From CAG-1031 sp964391735 (GTDB taxonomy: Bacteria > Bacteroidota > Bacteroidia > Bacteroidales > Muribaculaceae), in assembly GCA_964391735.1 (NCBI GenBank), contig CAYMNF010000047.1, forward strand, positions 1-15,049: a stretch of 15,049 nt of DNA, given 5' to 3'. The first letter of the stretch is position 1. Every line of letters begins with the position of its first letter. Below are positions 6,326 through 13,655 of the stretch, one piece after another. A program made the translations under genes and the position numbers. A model generated the notes under the pieces. It searched no databases, was not told where the DNA came from, and saw only the letters and a program-made list of their open reading frames with translations.

Positions 6326-6712
6326 TTATTTCGAGGCTTTGTCGGCTTGCTCGCTTGAGAGGCGCATTACCGTTTGCATCACCTCGAGCAGCTTGTTCTG
6401 CAGCGGTTTGGTCTTCTCCTTTAGTTGCTCATAGTCAGGCATCCCGGGCTTGATGTTGTCCATGGCATTGAGGAACTCCTTGCAATAGGGGTATTTCTCC
6501 TCAAGTTGGTTAACCTCGTCAATGTTCTTTGAGTTGATGATGTGGGTGAGGGCATCATCGACATACTGAATCATCATCTCATAGTCCTGAGTGGTGAGCT
6601 CCTCGTTGTTGGCGATTTTGTCAGAAATCTTTTTGTAGTCGGCTGACGAGCTGCAGGCGCTCAACAGTGTGATGGAGAAAATCAGGCTTAGGACAAAAAG
6701 GGCTTTTTTCAT
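6326..6712 (-). CDS. Small lipoprotein, paralogue of the left-edge gene
   Basis: A 128-aa protein with signal and lipobox MKKALFVLSLIFSITLLSAC (Cys20). The mature part is highly charged and predicted helical: DYKKISDKIANNEELTTQDY, EMMIQYVDDALTHI, then QLEEKYPYCKEF, ending in KASK. It has one further cysteine. The first 40 mature residues match the truncated lipoprotein at 1-195. I do not recognise a named family. It has its own promoter-like sequence at 6754-6783. The 113 bp downstream, up to 6212, show no convincing terminator. Location is presumably an inner or outer membrane leaflet facing the periplasm. Confidence 0.8.
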   Translation of the reverse strand: MKKALFVLSLIFSITLLSACSSSADYKKISDKIANNEELTTQDYEMMIQYVDDALTHIINSKNIDEVNQLEEKYPYCKEFLNAMDNIKPGMPDYEQLKEKTKPLQNKLLEVMQTVMRLSSEQADKASK

Positions 6713-6753
6713 AGTAAGCAGTTGTTTTAAAAGAATTAAAGAATCTTGAGTCG

Positions 6754-6783
6754 TAAAGATATTAATTTTCTTTTATTTGGCAA
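6754..6783 (-). promoter_or_regulatory. Promoter of the small lipoprotein gene
   Basis: On the minus strand, TTG (6783-6781) is followed by a 19-bp spacer and TATCTTTA (6761-6754), which matches TAnnTTTG at seven of eight bases. It would give a leader of about 35-40 bases before the ATG at 6712. Confidence 0.45.
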
Positions 6784-6810
6784 AAAATCCGGAAAAAGAT
6801 ACAAAATAGT

Positions 6811-6846
6811 GAGAGGCCGCACACCGGGGAAGTGGCGCGGCCTCTC
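6811..6846 (-). terminator. Terminator of the secreted-protein operon
   Basis: GAGAGGCCGC (6811-6820) pairs perfectly over 10 bp with GCGGCCTCTC (6837-6846), with a further short CAC/GTG pairing in the loop. On the minus strand the hairpin is followed by ACTATTTTGTATCTTTTT, i.e. T-rich stretches. It lies 35 bp past the stop of the Omp28-like gene. Confidence 0.75.
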
Positions 6847-6880
6847 GGGGGGAGTAGGAAGAAATTTAAATAAACAATTA

Positions 6881-8113
6881 CTACCTTAATATTTTTACTG
6901 CTTTGTCGCCTTGTACACGTATATAGGGATGTCCCGGGAGGGGGTTGTTCACCTCAACGCCCTGCAGGTTGAACCAGCGCACTGAGCCCTGTTCGGCGTC
7001 AGCCTCAACAGCCTTTATGGCGTCATCGCCGGTTGAGAAGCTGAAGGACAGCCCCGTGTCTTGCCAGTCGCTGCCGTTGGCCGAGGCCTCGACGCGCACT
7101 GCATATTTCCCCTCCTTGAGTTTGCCGGTGGCAACCACAACGGGCCATGCGGCCTCCTCGGCGGGGGACAGGTTGATGGTAAAGCTCTTGAGCGGGGTTT
7201 CGGTGGCGTCCTCAGCAATAAGGACAAAGCGGCCAAAAGAAACGATATTGCTCTCGCTGTCAGGGTTTTTAACGGTGACAGTGGCGGTAATCTCTTTAGG
7301 TTTTGTGAGTGCACCCTCAACGGCCAACATATCCGCCAACGCCGCCTTTTGGTCGCACAACGGGACCTTTTGGCCACCGATTATACGACCGTTGTACAGC
7401 AACAGTGCATTAGCCACCAGGTTGCGGGGGTCTATGACATCGGCAGGGATGGGGACGGTAAAGGTGTTGTTGAACTCAGCCCCCTCGGCGGCCCCTTCAG
7501 CCAAAAGCTGACCATCGTAGGTCGGATAAATCTCGCGGGCCACATGGTTGAAAACCGGGTATTGCACGCGGTCGGGAAGGTTCTCCCATCCGCCCATCTC
7601 GCCGTTGTAGCCGTCGGCGTAGGCGTTGGCCTGGTATATGCCCACCAGATTGTCCTCGGTGAGCACTATGGCAACATTAATGTTCTTGTCAACCTCGGCG
7701 CCAAAGGTGGTGTGCGTGGTGGCAATCACGTTGCCCTCCCCGTCCAAGGCGGCGGTTAACTGTATGGTGCCCTTGGCGTTCTGCTTGGTAACCTCGCCAT
7801 AGAAAACATCAAACAGGTCGGGGGAGACATCCATGCCCATATACATGCGGTTGACGTTGCAGACCGGGAAGCCGTTGAACATGGCATCGGTGATATAGTC
7901 AGGCATGGCAAACTCATCGTTGTAGTGTATGGCGATGGGGATAAAATTGTCGGGATGTTCACGGCCCAACTTCTCCATTGCCACGATGCCGCGCACGCAC
8001 CATTTGCACCACTCACCGGTACCCTCCTCAATGACAACTTGGGGAGTGTATTGTGCAGCCGCCGACATAGCGACGGCCGCACAAGCTAACAGGGTGAATC
8101 TTCTAAGGGTCAT
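6881..8113 (-). CDS. Omp28-like secreted protein with CXXC thioredoxin-like motif
   Basis: A 410-aa protein. Signal peptide at about 1-20 (cleavage near AMSAAA/Q). VVIEEGTGEWCKWCVRG (26-42) contains a WCxWC motif (Cys36, Cys39) at the start of a thioredoxin-like fold, as in Omp28-type Bacteroidetes outer membrane proteins. The middle part contains HYNDEFAMPDYITDAMFNGFPVCNVNR and beta-rich segments with VFNHVAREIYPTYDG. The last 35 residues (WFNLQGVEVNNPLPGHPYIRV and onward) look like the short C-terminal sorting-type domain common in Bacteroidales secreted proteins. It follows the 595-aa gene after 29 bp, so the two are probably one operon ending at the 6811-6846 terminator. Assignment to the Omp28 family is by recalled motif, not by search. 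Confidence 0.7.
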   Translation of the reverse strand: MTLRRFTLLACAAVAMSAAAQYTPQVVIEEGTGEWCKWCVRGIVAMEKLGREHPDNFIPIAIHYNDEFAMPDYITDAMFNGFPVCNVNRMYMGMDVSPDLFDVFYGEVTKQNAKGTIQLTAALDGEGNVIATTHTTFGAEVDKNINVAIVLTEDNLVGIYQANAYADGYNGEMGGWENLPDRVQYPVFNHVAREIYPTYDGQLLAEGAAEGAEFNNTFTVPIPADVIDPRNLVANALLLYNGRIIGGQKVPLCDQKAALADMLAVEGALTKPKEITATVTVKNPDSESNIVSFGRFVLIAEDATETPLKSFTINLSPAEEAAWPVVVATGKLKEGKYAVRVEASANGSDWQDTGLSFSFSTGDDAIKAVEADAEQGSVRWFNLQGVEVNNPLPGHPYIRVQGDKAVKILR

Positions 8114-8142
8114 TTTACTGTGAAAATAACGGTTAGAGTTTC

Positions 8143-9930
8143 TCAGAAAATGGTTTTCGTTGTTTTGGTGGTACCGTCGGTGAAGCGGGTAACCTTGATG
8201 AGGAGTTGACCGGCAGCGGGGTTAACCACGCGGCGACCGGTGAGGTCATAGAGGCTCTCGGCGGCGACGGTGCGGTCAGCGTCGATGGTGGCGATGCCGT
8301 CATCGGGGATGTCATACCATACAATGTCGCTGAGGTAGTCATTGCCGTCGGGGGCGGTGTAGCGGGTCTGGATACCAACGGCGGTGTAGCCGGTCTCGAA
8401 GAACAGAACCTGGCAGGCGTTGCCATAACCACAGATGTACATGTTGCCGGTGGTGAAGGTTGCGGGGCACCATTCCATATCCTCGGGCAGCTCATACTCG
8501 ATGGCGTCAAAGATGAAGGGCTCAGACTCATGGTTCATGAACACGCGGTATGCCATGTCCTCGGCATTGAGCAGGGCACCCTTTACGTTGATGTTCGGGA
8601 AGTTGGCCATCATGCAGTAGCGATAACCCTCATACCACTCTGAATAGTCTGACCACATGGGCTCCTGGGGATTCTCGGGCGCAGCGCACAGCAACTCGAG
8701 GCTCTGATAGCGGATGGTGGGGTTGCAGGCGTAGGTGTAATAGAAAATATCGTCAATCAGGGAGTTGAGGATAAAACCTTTGTTCTCGCCTTGCTGAACC
8801 AGGGTCTTGGTCTCGGGGTCGTATGACATTATCACATCCTCGTTTGAGAGGGTGAAGGTGGTAACGGGGTAGTTCCACTCATTCAGCGTGGTCTCATAGT
8901 TGACGCCGTTGAAGATAATGTAACGGTTGTCCAGGTTACAAATGCCCAGGCACTGGCGATCCTTGAAGGTTACGGTGTTGCCGTTGATCTCACCGACAAC
9001 CACTGCATCAGAGATCATGTACTGGAAGTTCTTGAAGTATATTTTGTCTCCCTTGATGGCACCGTCAATCAGCACGGGGCTGTAGCCGCCGGTCAGACAC
9101 CAGTTGCTATCCCACTCGAGGTCCTCGGGGATGTCATAGTAAACCAGGTCATCGGGGACCGGGGTAAACTTCTGGTTGAGGTTGGCATACCCGAACCAGT
9201 AGTCCTTGAGAGACTCATCGTCGCCACCCTCATACACACTCTTTTTGATGGTGAGGTAGCATGACAGCATTTGCTCGGGGAAGAGCGGCGTGGGCCATGC
9301 CGTTGAGTTGTCCATGTCAAAATCCTCTTTGTAGGGGTAAACCTGGGTGATGACACCGTTCTCGTCAACTGAATACTCAATGTAGTTTTTCTCGGGGTCG
9401 GTCTCGGGGGTATATGTGCCCAGACCCTGCTCCAGCTCCTCGGGAGTGGCTGAGAGGTTCATCACCGAGAGGTTAACGGGGTAGTAATTCTCATCGTCAA
9501 TGGTAACCTCACGCATAGCGGCGATAGCCTGGGGCAACTGCACGCGTATCGTCTTGCCGTCGGCTGAGAGGGTACCCTCGGCAAATCCGTATGTAAACGC
9601 GCCTAACGGGTTGTGGATATAAACCTTATTGTCGTCACCCCATACAATCTCGGTTGCGCCCTGCATTGTTGAGTTGGTAAGGCCTCCGGTGGTTGAGCTG
9701 ATACCGATACCCTTCATGGTGTAGGCTTTGATGTTGCCGGTGGGCTCAAGAATCAGGTCTACCGTGGTGCCGCGGCTGGCCGGCATGGTGTTGACAAACT
9801 CAAAGTTGGGATTGAGCTTGACCGGGAGGGTAGCGGTTGCCGGGGCATCAGCCGTGTACCCCTGCGGGGCGGCTGCTTGCATAGCGGCAACAGCACCAAG
9901 TGCCAAAGCTGAAAGTAACAGTTTCTTCAT
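8143..9930 (-). CDS. Large secreted protein of unknown function with C-terminal sorting-like tail
   Basis: A 595-aa protein. The signal peptide MKKLLLSALALGAVAAMQAA is cut near residue 20. The body is acidic, rich in aromatic residues and threonine, and predicted mostly beta. It carries a recurring motif: YYDIPEDLEW (264-273), EYELPEDMEW (478-487) and WYDIPDD (538-544), the first two each followed by a cysteine and a Gly/Tyr-rich strand, which suggests internal duplication. The final 38 residues, starting ESLYDLTGRRVVNPAAGQLL, are a typical sorting-type C-terminal tail ending in KTIF. No enzyme motif is recognised. It is the first gene of the operon with the Omp28-like gene downstream, and a -7 box lies about 75 bp upstream. 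Confidence 0.85.
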   Translation of the reverse strand: MKKLLLSALALGAVAAMQAAAPQGYTADAPATATLPVKLNPNFEFVNTMPASRGTTVDLILEPTGNIKAYTMKGIGISSTTGGLTNSTMQGATEIVWGDDNKVYIHNPLGAFTYGFAEGTLSADGKTIRVQLPQAIAAMREVTIDDENYYPVNLSVMNLSATPEELEQGLGTYTPETDPEKNYIEYSVDENGVITQVYPYKEDFDMDNSTAWPTPLFPEQMLSCYLTIKKSVYEGGDDESLKDYWFGYANLNQKFTPVPDDLVYYDIPEDLEWDSNWCLTGGYSPVLIDGAIKGDKIYFKNFQYMISDAVVVGEINGNTVTFKDRQCLGICNLDNRYIIFNGVNYETTLNEWNYPVTTFTLSNEDVIMSYDPETKTLVQQGENKGFILNSLIDDIFYYTYACNPTIRYQSLELLCAAPENPQEPMWSDYSEWYEGYRYCMMANFPNINVKGALLNAEDMAYRVFMNHESEPFIFDAIEYELPEDMEWCPATFTTGNMYICGYGNACQVLFFETGYTAVGIQTRYTAPDGNDYLSDIVWYDIPDDGIATIDADRTVAAESLYDLTGRRVVNPAAGQLLIKVTRFTDGTTKTTKTIF

Positions 9931-10002
9931 AAATCTATTTTTAATGTTTGATATTACAGGGATTGATGTTTTACGGGCGCAAATTTGTCATTGCCTCGTC
10001 GG

Positions 10003-10010
10003 CAAATATA
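10003..10010 (-). promoter_or_regulatory. Candidate -7 box of the secreted-protein operon
   Basis: The minus strand reads TATATTTG, a perfect TAnnTTTG, about 72 bp upstream of the ATG at 9930 and just past the terminator of the AraC-type gene. No clear -33 TTTG is seen at 19-21 bp. Confidence 0.45.
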
Positions 10011-10043
10011 TCAATTTGCAAGTAAATGAGAGAGAAAAAACGT

Positions 10044-10090
10044 CGGTTTTCGGTTCTTATTCAAGAATTAGCACCCAAAACAGAAAACCG
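10044..10090 (-). terminator. Terminator of the AraC-type regulator gene
   Basis: CGGTTTTC (10044-10051) pairs with GAAAACCG (10083-10090). The loop contains a second small inverted repeat (TTCTT/AAGAA). On the minus strand the structure is followed by ACGTTTTTTCTC, a T-run. It starts two bases past the stop codon at 10092. Confidence 0.65.
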
Positions 10091-10091
10091 T

Positions 10092-11723
10092 TCAAGCACT
10101 TTGCTCGTTGGCGATGCGTATGTAGTCTGAGGGGGACAGCCCCGTGATGCGCTTAAACACCACCGAGAATGCGCTGCGGCTCTTGAACCCCACGTTGTTT
10201 GCGATGGCCTCGATGGTGAGGCGCCCGGGGGTGTCGGGGTTGGATAGTTGCCGGCACGCCTCGCGCACGCGGTACTCGCCAAGGAAGGTCGGGAAGTTTT
10301 TTCCCGACATCTCGTTGACCGTCTGCGACAGATACCGTACGTTGCTCTTCAGGGCCTCGGCCAGTTGGTTCAGGCCAAAGTCCGGGTTATAGATTTCGGG
10401 GGAGGTGGCCATATAATCCTGGATGCGCGTGTACAGCTCAGACATCGCCTCCTTGTTCAGCATCCCCGTGTCCATGCCCTGCGCCTCCTCGGTGGGCGCG
10501 GTGGCCCGGCGGGCGGCAGTGATTTCACGACGCATGCGTGTGGCATCGTCGTGTGAGCGACGCAACTCCTCATACTGCAGAAACAGGGCTTTGTTGGCCT
10601 GGTGGAGCTTTTTGTTTTTGCGCCGCTGCAACCACAAAAAGATGCATATCATGGTCAATACGACCAACACTATAATTAATGAACCCTTGAGGGTGCGGTT
10701 TTTCTGTGCCGTGCGCCGCGCATCGATGCTTGCCTGCTGGGCATTGAACGATGCCGACATCTGGCGCAGTCGCTCGCGGCTGTTCAGCTGCATCAACGAT
10801 GAGTCCGGCAGGGAGAACATCCTCGTCCAGTTCTGTTGCACGCGTTGCAGGTCGCCGTTGCGTGTGTGGATGCGGGCAGCAGCTAAGGCTACCCAGGGAC
10901 GCATGTCTGAGAGGCTCTCACGGTCAATCATCGCCGTCAGGGAGTCAGCCTGCAAGGCCGCCTCCTCAAACCGGCCCTCCGCCTCAAGCAGCTGCATGCG
11001 GTTTTGACTTGTCATGGCACGGTAGCGTGCGGCATCGGGGAAGGTTGCCGGGATTTGGCTCTCCATGGTGTACAGCTTGCTCAGGGCGCTGTCAACACGA
11101 TGGGCCGCAATGTCGTCAAGAGCCGCAAGATATGTATTCAGGGCCGGGGTCATGGCATAATCCTCAGGCAACTGATAGCTGTGCCACTTCAGCAGGTCGG
11201 GAGCATACAGGCGCGGGGACTCTGCCCCGGCATAGGTAAACAGCCCCAGGGCAGACTCGTTGAAGACATCAGGCAAGTTGAGGCGCATGGCGCCGTTCAG
11301 AGACTCGTGCCACAACTCGGTGGCCCCGGCAGGGTCCCCCGTGTACAGGTGTATCCATGCAAGGTTTGCCAGGGTATACATCCTGATGCGTTCTATGCCG
11401 AACTTCTCACACAGATTCAGCGCCGATTGCCACTCGGAGTACGCCGTTTGGAAGTCGTTGTTGCGTGCCGCCACAATCCCGGCGCCGAGGTGAGCATCGG
11501 CTGCAATGGTTGCCAACTTCGGGTTGGAGGCGTCATCATACCGGTCGATAAGGGTGGTGAAAATCAGCATTGAGCTGTCAGGCTTGTTCTCAAACATCAT
11601 CCTGATGGCCTCACGATGCATATTGTGGGCATTGGTGATCTCGTCAGACCGGTTGCATTGCAACAAAACGATGCCGATGATTATCACCGGCAGCAGCCTT
11701 AACGTCCAATACCTTACCCGCAT
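10092..11723 (-). CDS. Membrane-bound AraC-family regulator with TPR-like N-terminus
   Basis: A 543-aa protein. An N-terminal hydrophobic segment, LLPVIIIGIVLLQC (10-23), is either a membrane anchor or an atypical lipobox. Residues 35-310 are helical repeats of TPR type (for example ATIAADAHLGAGIVAARNND, then RMYTLANLAWIHLYTGDPAGA). A transmembrane segment lies at about 348-366 (GSLIIVLVVLTMICIFLWL), followed by a basic, coiled-coil-like stretch (367-405). The C-terminus (448-537) is an AraC/XylS double HTH: FGLNQLAEALKSNVRYLSQ and TIEAIANNVGFKSRSAFSVV, then FKRITGLSPSDY. The sensor would be periplasmic and the DNA-binding part cytoplasmic, as in one-component or hybrid regulators of Bacteroidetes. 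It has its own promoter and terminator and is divergent from deoC. Confidence 0.85.
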   Translation of the reverse strand: MRVRYWTLRLLPVIIIGIVLLQCNRSDEITNAHNMHREAIRMMFENKPDSSMLIFTTLIDRYDDASNPKLATIAADAHLGAGIVAARNNDFQTAYSEWQSALNLCEKFGIERIRMYTLANLAWIHLYTGDPAGATELWHESLNGAMRLNLPDVFNESALGLFTYAGAESPRLYAPDLLKWHSYQLPEDYAMTPALNTYLAALDDIAAHRVDSALSKLYTMESQIPATFPDAARYRAMTSQNRMQLLEAEGRFEEAALQADSLTAMIDRESLSDMRPWVALAAARIHTRNGDLQRVQQNWTRMFSLPDSSLMQLNSRERLRQMSASFNAQQASIDARRTAQKNRTLKGSLIIVLVVLTMICIFLWLQRRKNKKLHQANKALFLQYEELRRSHDDATRMRREITAARRATAPTEEAQGMDTGMLNKEAMSELYTRIQDYMATSPEIYNPDFGLNQLAEALKSNVRYLSQTVNEMSGKNFPTFLGEYRVREACRQLSNPDTPGRLTIEAIANNVGFKSRSAFSVVFKRITGLSPSDYIRIANEQSA

Positions 11724-11748
11724 CCTCTATGCTGTAATATCTCAACTG

Positions 11749-11780
11749 CAAAAGTAGACAATAAACTGCAAACCGACAAA
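11749..11780 (-). promoter_or_regulatory. Promoter of the AraC-type regulator gene
   Basis: On the minus strand, TTTG (11780-11777), a 20-bp spacer and TACTTTTG (11756-11749) match both elements of the Bacteroidetes consensus at normal spacing. The leader would be about 20 bases. Confidence 0.7.
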
Positions 11781-11799
11781 CGCGCCCCCGCATGCACTC

Positions 11800-11845
11800 C
11801 GCACCACGTTTTGCCTCCCCAATTTCATGACAACTCGCACCACGT
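11800..11845. repeat. Direct repeat CGCACCACGT between divergent promoters
   Basis: CGCACCACGT occurs at 11800-11809 and 11836-11845, 36 bp apart start to start, with similar bases just upstream (ACTC). The pair lies between the promoters of the AraC-type gene and deoC, and the second copy lies just upstream of the deoC -33 position. This could be an operator, possibly for the AraC-type protein; that is inference. Confidence 0.5.
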
Positions 11846-11872
11846 CTAAAGAAAAAGTTACGGGAAAATTGT

Positions 11873-11880
11873 TATATTTG
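11873..11880 (+). promoter_or_regulatory. -7 box of deoC
   Basis: TATATTTG is a perfect TAnnTTTG, 47 bp upstream of the deoC ATG. No TTTG is seen at the -33 position, so the promoter may need an activator. Confidence 0.6.
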
Positions 11881-11927
11881 CACGTATAACTAAAAGAATA
11901 ACCAAGTAGTATAAAAATTCAACGATT

Positions 11928-12812
11928 ATGGATAAATACACAGAGGTCCTTGAAGCAAGCAAGGTGATTACTGATGACGCTGCCGTGCAGGCCGAGGTGG
12001 CCAAGATTCTTAATAAACACCTGGAGGAGAACCGCCGCCCCGAGGTGCTCAAAACCCTTTTTAATTGCATTGACCTGACAACGCTCAAGACTACCGACTC
12101 AGAGAAATCTGTCGCCAACTTTGTTGAGCGCGTTAATGCATTTGAGGAGGAATACCCCGCACTGCCCAACGTTGCCGCAATATGCGTGTACCCCAACTTT
12201 GTGCCCATTGTGCGCACCACGCTTGACGTGTCGTCGGTTGACATCGCCGCCGTTGCCGGTTGTTTCCCCACGGCCCAGAGCTTCATCGAGGTTAAGGTCG
12301 CCGAGGTTGGCCTGGCTGTTGAGGCCGGCGCTGATGAGATTGATGTTGTCTTTGGTGTAGGCGACTATCTTGACGGCGACTATGAGACCGTCTGTGATGA
12401 CCTCCATGAGATGAAACACTCATGCCGCAACGCCATCATGAAGGTGATTCTCGAGACCGGCGCCCTCAAGACGGCCAAGGCCATCAGGGACGCATCGGTA
12501 TTGTCACTGTACAGCGGTGCCGACTTCCTGAAGACCTCAACCGGCAAGGAGTATGCCGGGGCGTCGTTAGAGGCTTGCTACGTTATGTGCCAGGCCGTCA
12601 AAGAGTATTATGAGAAATGTGACCGCATGGTCGGCATCAAGGTCTCCGGCGGCGTTTCTACCACCGAGGATGCCCTCAAGTACTACACCATCGTTAAAGA
12701 GGTACTCGGCGAAAAATGGGTTGCTGACAACGAATACTTCCGCATCGGCGCTTCAAGGTTGGCAAACAACCTGCTCAGTGATATTGTGGGTATGGAAGTG
12801 AAATTCTTCTGA
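11928..12812 (+). CDS. deoC: Deoxyribose-phosphate aldolase
   Basis: A 294-aa DeoC of the longer (E. coli-like) class. It cleaves 2-deoxyribose 5-phosphate to glyceraldehyde 3-phosphate and acetaldehyde in deoxynucleoside catabolism in the cytoplasm. Visible signature residues are CIDLTTLK (47-54), EIDVVFGVGDY (137-147, Asp139), MKVILETG (171-178), FLKTSTGK (200-207, with Lys202 as the Schiff-base lysine) and GIKVSGGV (236-243, with Lys238 as the second catalytic lysine). The C-terminus FRIGASRLANNLL gives the phosphate-binding GAS segment. No other deo genes are nearby. The stop codon lies four bases before the next gene, so the two are co-transcribed and probably translationally coupled. 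Confidence 0.97.
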   Translation: MDKYTEVLEASKVITDDAAVQAEVAKILNKHLEENRRPEVLKTLFNCIDLTTLKTTDSEKSVANFVERVNAFEEEYPALPNVAAICVYPNFVPIVRTTLDVSSVDIAAVAGCFPTAQSFIEVKVAEVGLAVEAGADEIDVVFGVGDYLDGDYETVCDDLHEMKHSCRNAIMKVILETGALKTAKAIRDASVLSLYSGADFLKTSTGKEYAGASLEACYVMCQAVKEYYEKCDRMVGIKVSGGVSTTEDALKYYTIVKEVLGEKWVADNEYFRIGASRLANNLLSDIVGMEVKFF

Positions 12813-12816
12813 TAAT

Positions 12817-13392
12817 ATGGAATATTGGATAAGGCTCAACGGCGAGCAGATAGGCCCCTTGACCCTTGAGGAGGCACGCCGTATGCCCCTACAACCCGAC
12901 ACCCCGGTGTGGGTTGAGGGAATGGAAGACTGGACAGTGGCCACGCGCGTTGAGGCGTTGGCCGACCTTTTCAACGGCTATCCCGGTATAAATCCCGGCT
13001 TCAACCCGGCGGCCGTTCCCCCGCCGGTGCCCGGGGTGGCCCCCGCGCCAAACTTTGTCCCCGTGGCCCCTCAGCGACAAATCGACCTGACGGGTTGCCC
13101 CAACAACTACATTGGCATGTCGGTGGCCGCGCTTGTCGTGCTCACCGCCACCTGCGGTCTGTTGGGATTGTTGGGACTGGTACCGCTGCTGAACTCGGCA
13201 CGTGTCAACAACTTGTTCCTCATGGGAATGCATGACCGTGCCGCAGAATGTTCGGCGCGCGCCAAGAATTGGTCCATCGCCTGCTACATCATTGCCGCCG
13301 TCTGCGCCATATTCGCCCTGGCACTGGTCGGCATCGTCGGCACCGAGGCCCTCCTCTCCACCCCCAACAACCCCTCATTCTTAGGCCTGTAA
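12817..13392 (+). CDS. GYF_2 domain plus CD225/dispanin-type membrane protein
   Basis: A 191-aa protein. Residues 1-50 are a GYF_2-type domain (YWIRLNGEQIGPLTLEEARR, then TPVWVEGMEDWTVA). A proline-rich linker follows (55-87, with PAAVPPPVPGVAPAP). Residues 97-176 contain two membrane segments (about 99-124 and 152-176) separated by PLLNSARVNNLFLMGMHDRA and AAECSARAKNW, the CD225/dispanin signature. This GYF_2-CD225 layout is common in Bacteroidetes, but its role is unknown; GYF-type domains bind proline-rich peptides in other settings. It starts four bases after the deoC stop. There is no visible link to nucleoside metabolism. Confidence 0.85.
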   Translation: MEYWIRLNGEQIGPLTLEEARRMPLQPDTPVWVEGMEDWTVATRVEALADLFNGYPGINPGFNPAAVPPPVPGVAPAPNFVPVAPQRQIDLTGCPNNYIGMSVAALVVLTATCGLLGLLGLVPLLNSARVNNLFLMGMHDRAAECSARAKNWSIACYIIAAVCAIFALALVGIVGTEALLSTPNNPSFLGL

Positions 13393-13412
13393 CGTATCTA
13401 TTATACAGCCTA

Positions 13413-13430
13413 TTAACCCTCAAGGGTTAA
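13413..13430 (+). terminator. Small hairpin after the deoC operon
   Basis: TTAACCC (13413-13419) pairs with GGGTTAA (13424-13430) around a four-base loop, about 20 bp past the stop of the GYF_2-CD225 gene. No T-run follows, so its role as a terminator is uncertain. Confidence 0.35.
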
Positions 13431-13562
13431 ACCCAAACGCGGCGGACGCTCAAGCTGAGCGTCCGCCGCGTTCGCGGTAAATAAACGTCAGCATAAACAA
13501 TTGATATCCAAATCTTTATACGCCCGGGGATAATACCCAAACGAATCTACGTTCGCGGTAAA
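13431..13562. repeat. Duplicated module: ACCCAAACG ... CGTTCGCGGTAAA
   Basis: ACCCAAACG occurs at 13431-13439 and 13535-13543. CGTTCGCGGTAAA occurs at 13469-13481 and 13550-13562, in the same order. In copy one the two flanks enclose a 29-bp palindromic insert, and together they form a perfect 16-bp stem (AACGCGGCGGACGCTC at 13436-13451 against 13457-13472) with loop AAGCT. In copy two the enclosed segment is only AATCTA, leaving a 4-bp AACG/CGTT stem. The unit looks like an intergenic repeat family with a variable hairpin. It is not a normal terminator, because no T-run follows on the plus strand. Confidence 0.7.
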
Positions 13563-13597
13563 CCGATTGAGTACGTGCATGGGCCGACTGTAACGAA

Positions 13598-13634
13598 AAT
13601 GGAGGTCGTGACTGTTTGTGTCGCGACCTCCATT
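13598..13634 (-). terminator. Terminator of the oxidoreductase operon
   Basis: AATGGAGGTCG (13598-13608) pairs with CGACCTCCATT (13624-13634); the stem extends inward through a wobble pair and GAC/GTC to a seven-base loop. On the minus strand it is followed by TTTCGTT. It lies about 20 bp past the stop of the 126-aa gene. Confidence 0.7.
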
Positions 13635-13655
13635 GTATTGAGTGACCCGTGAGGG

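Noticed and set aside
6747..6753. Single TGAGTC near the second lipoprotein gene as another array site
   Set aside because: Only one unit, no 10-bp phasing; expected by chance.
7061..7759. 232-codon open frame on the plus strand opposite the Omp28-like gene
   Set aside because: Low-complexity Gly/Val-rich translation fully antisense to a supported gene with signal peptide and CXXC motif; a shadow frame.
11004..11573. Long open frame (189 codons) on the plus strand opposite the AraC-type gene
   Set aside because: It lies wholly antisense to a well-supported gene in GC-rich DNA, has no domain or promoter, and is best explained as a shadow.
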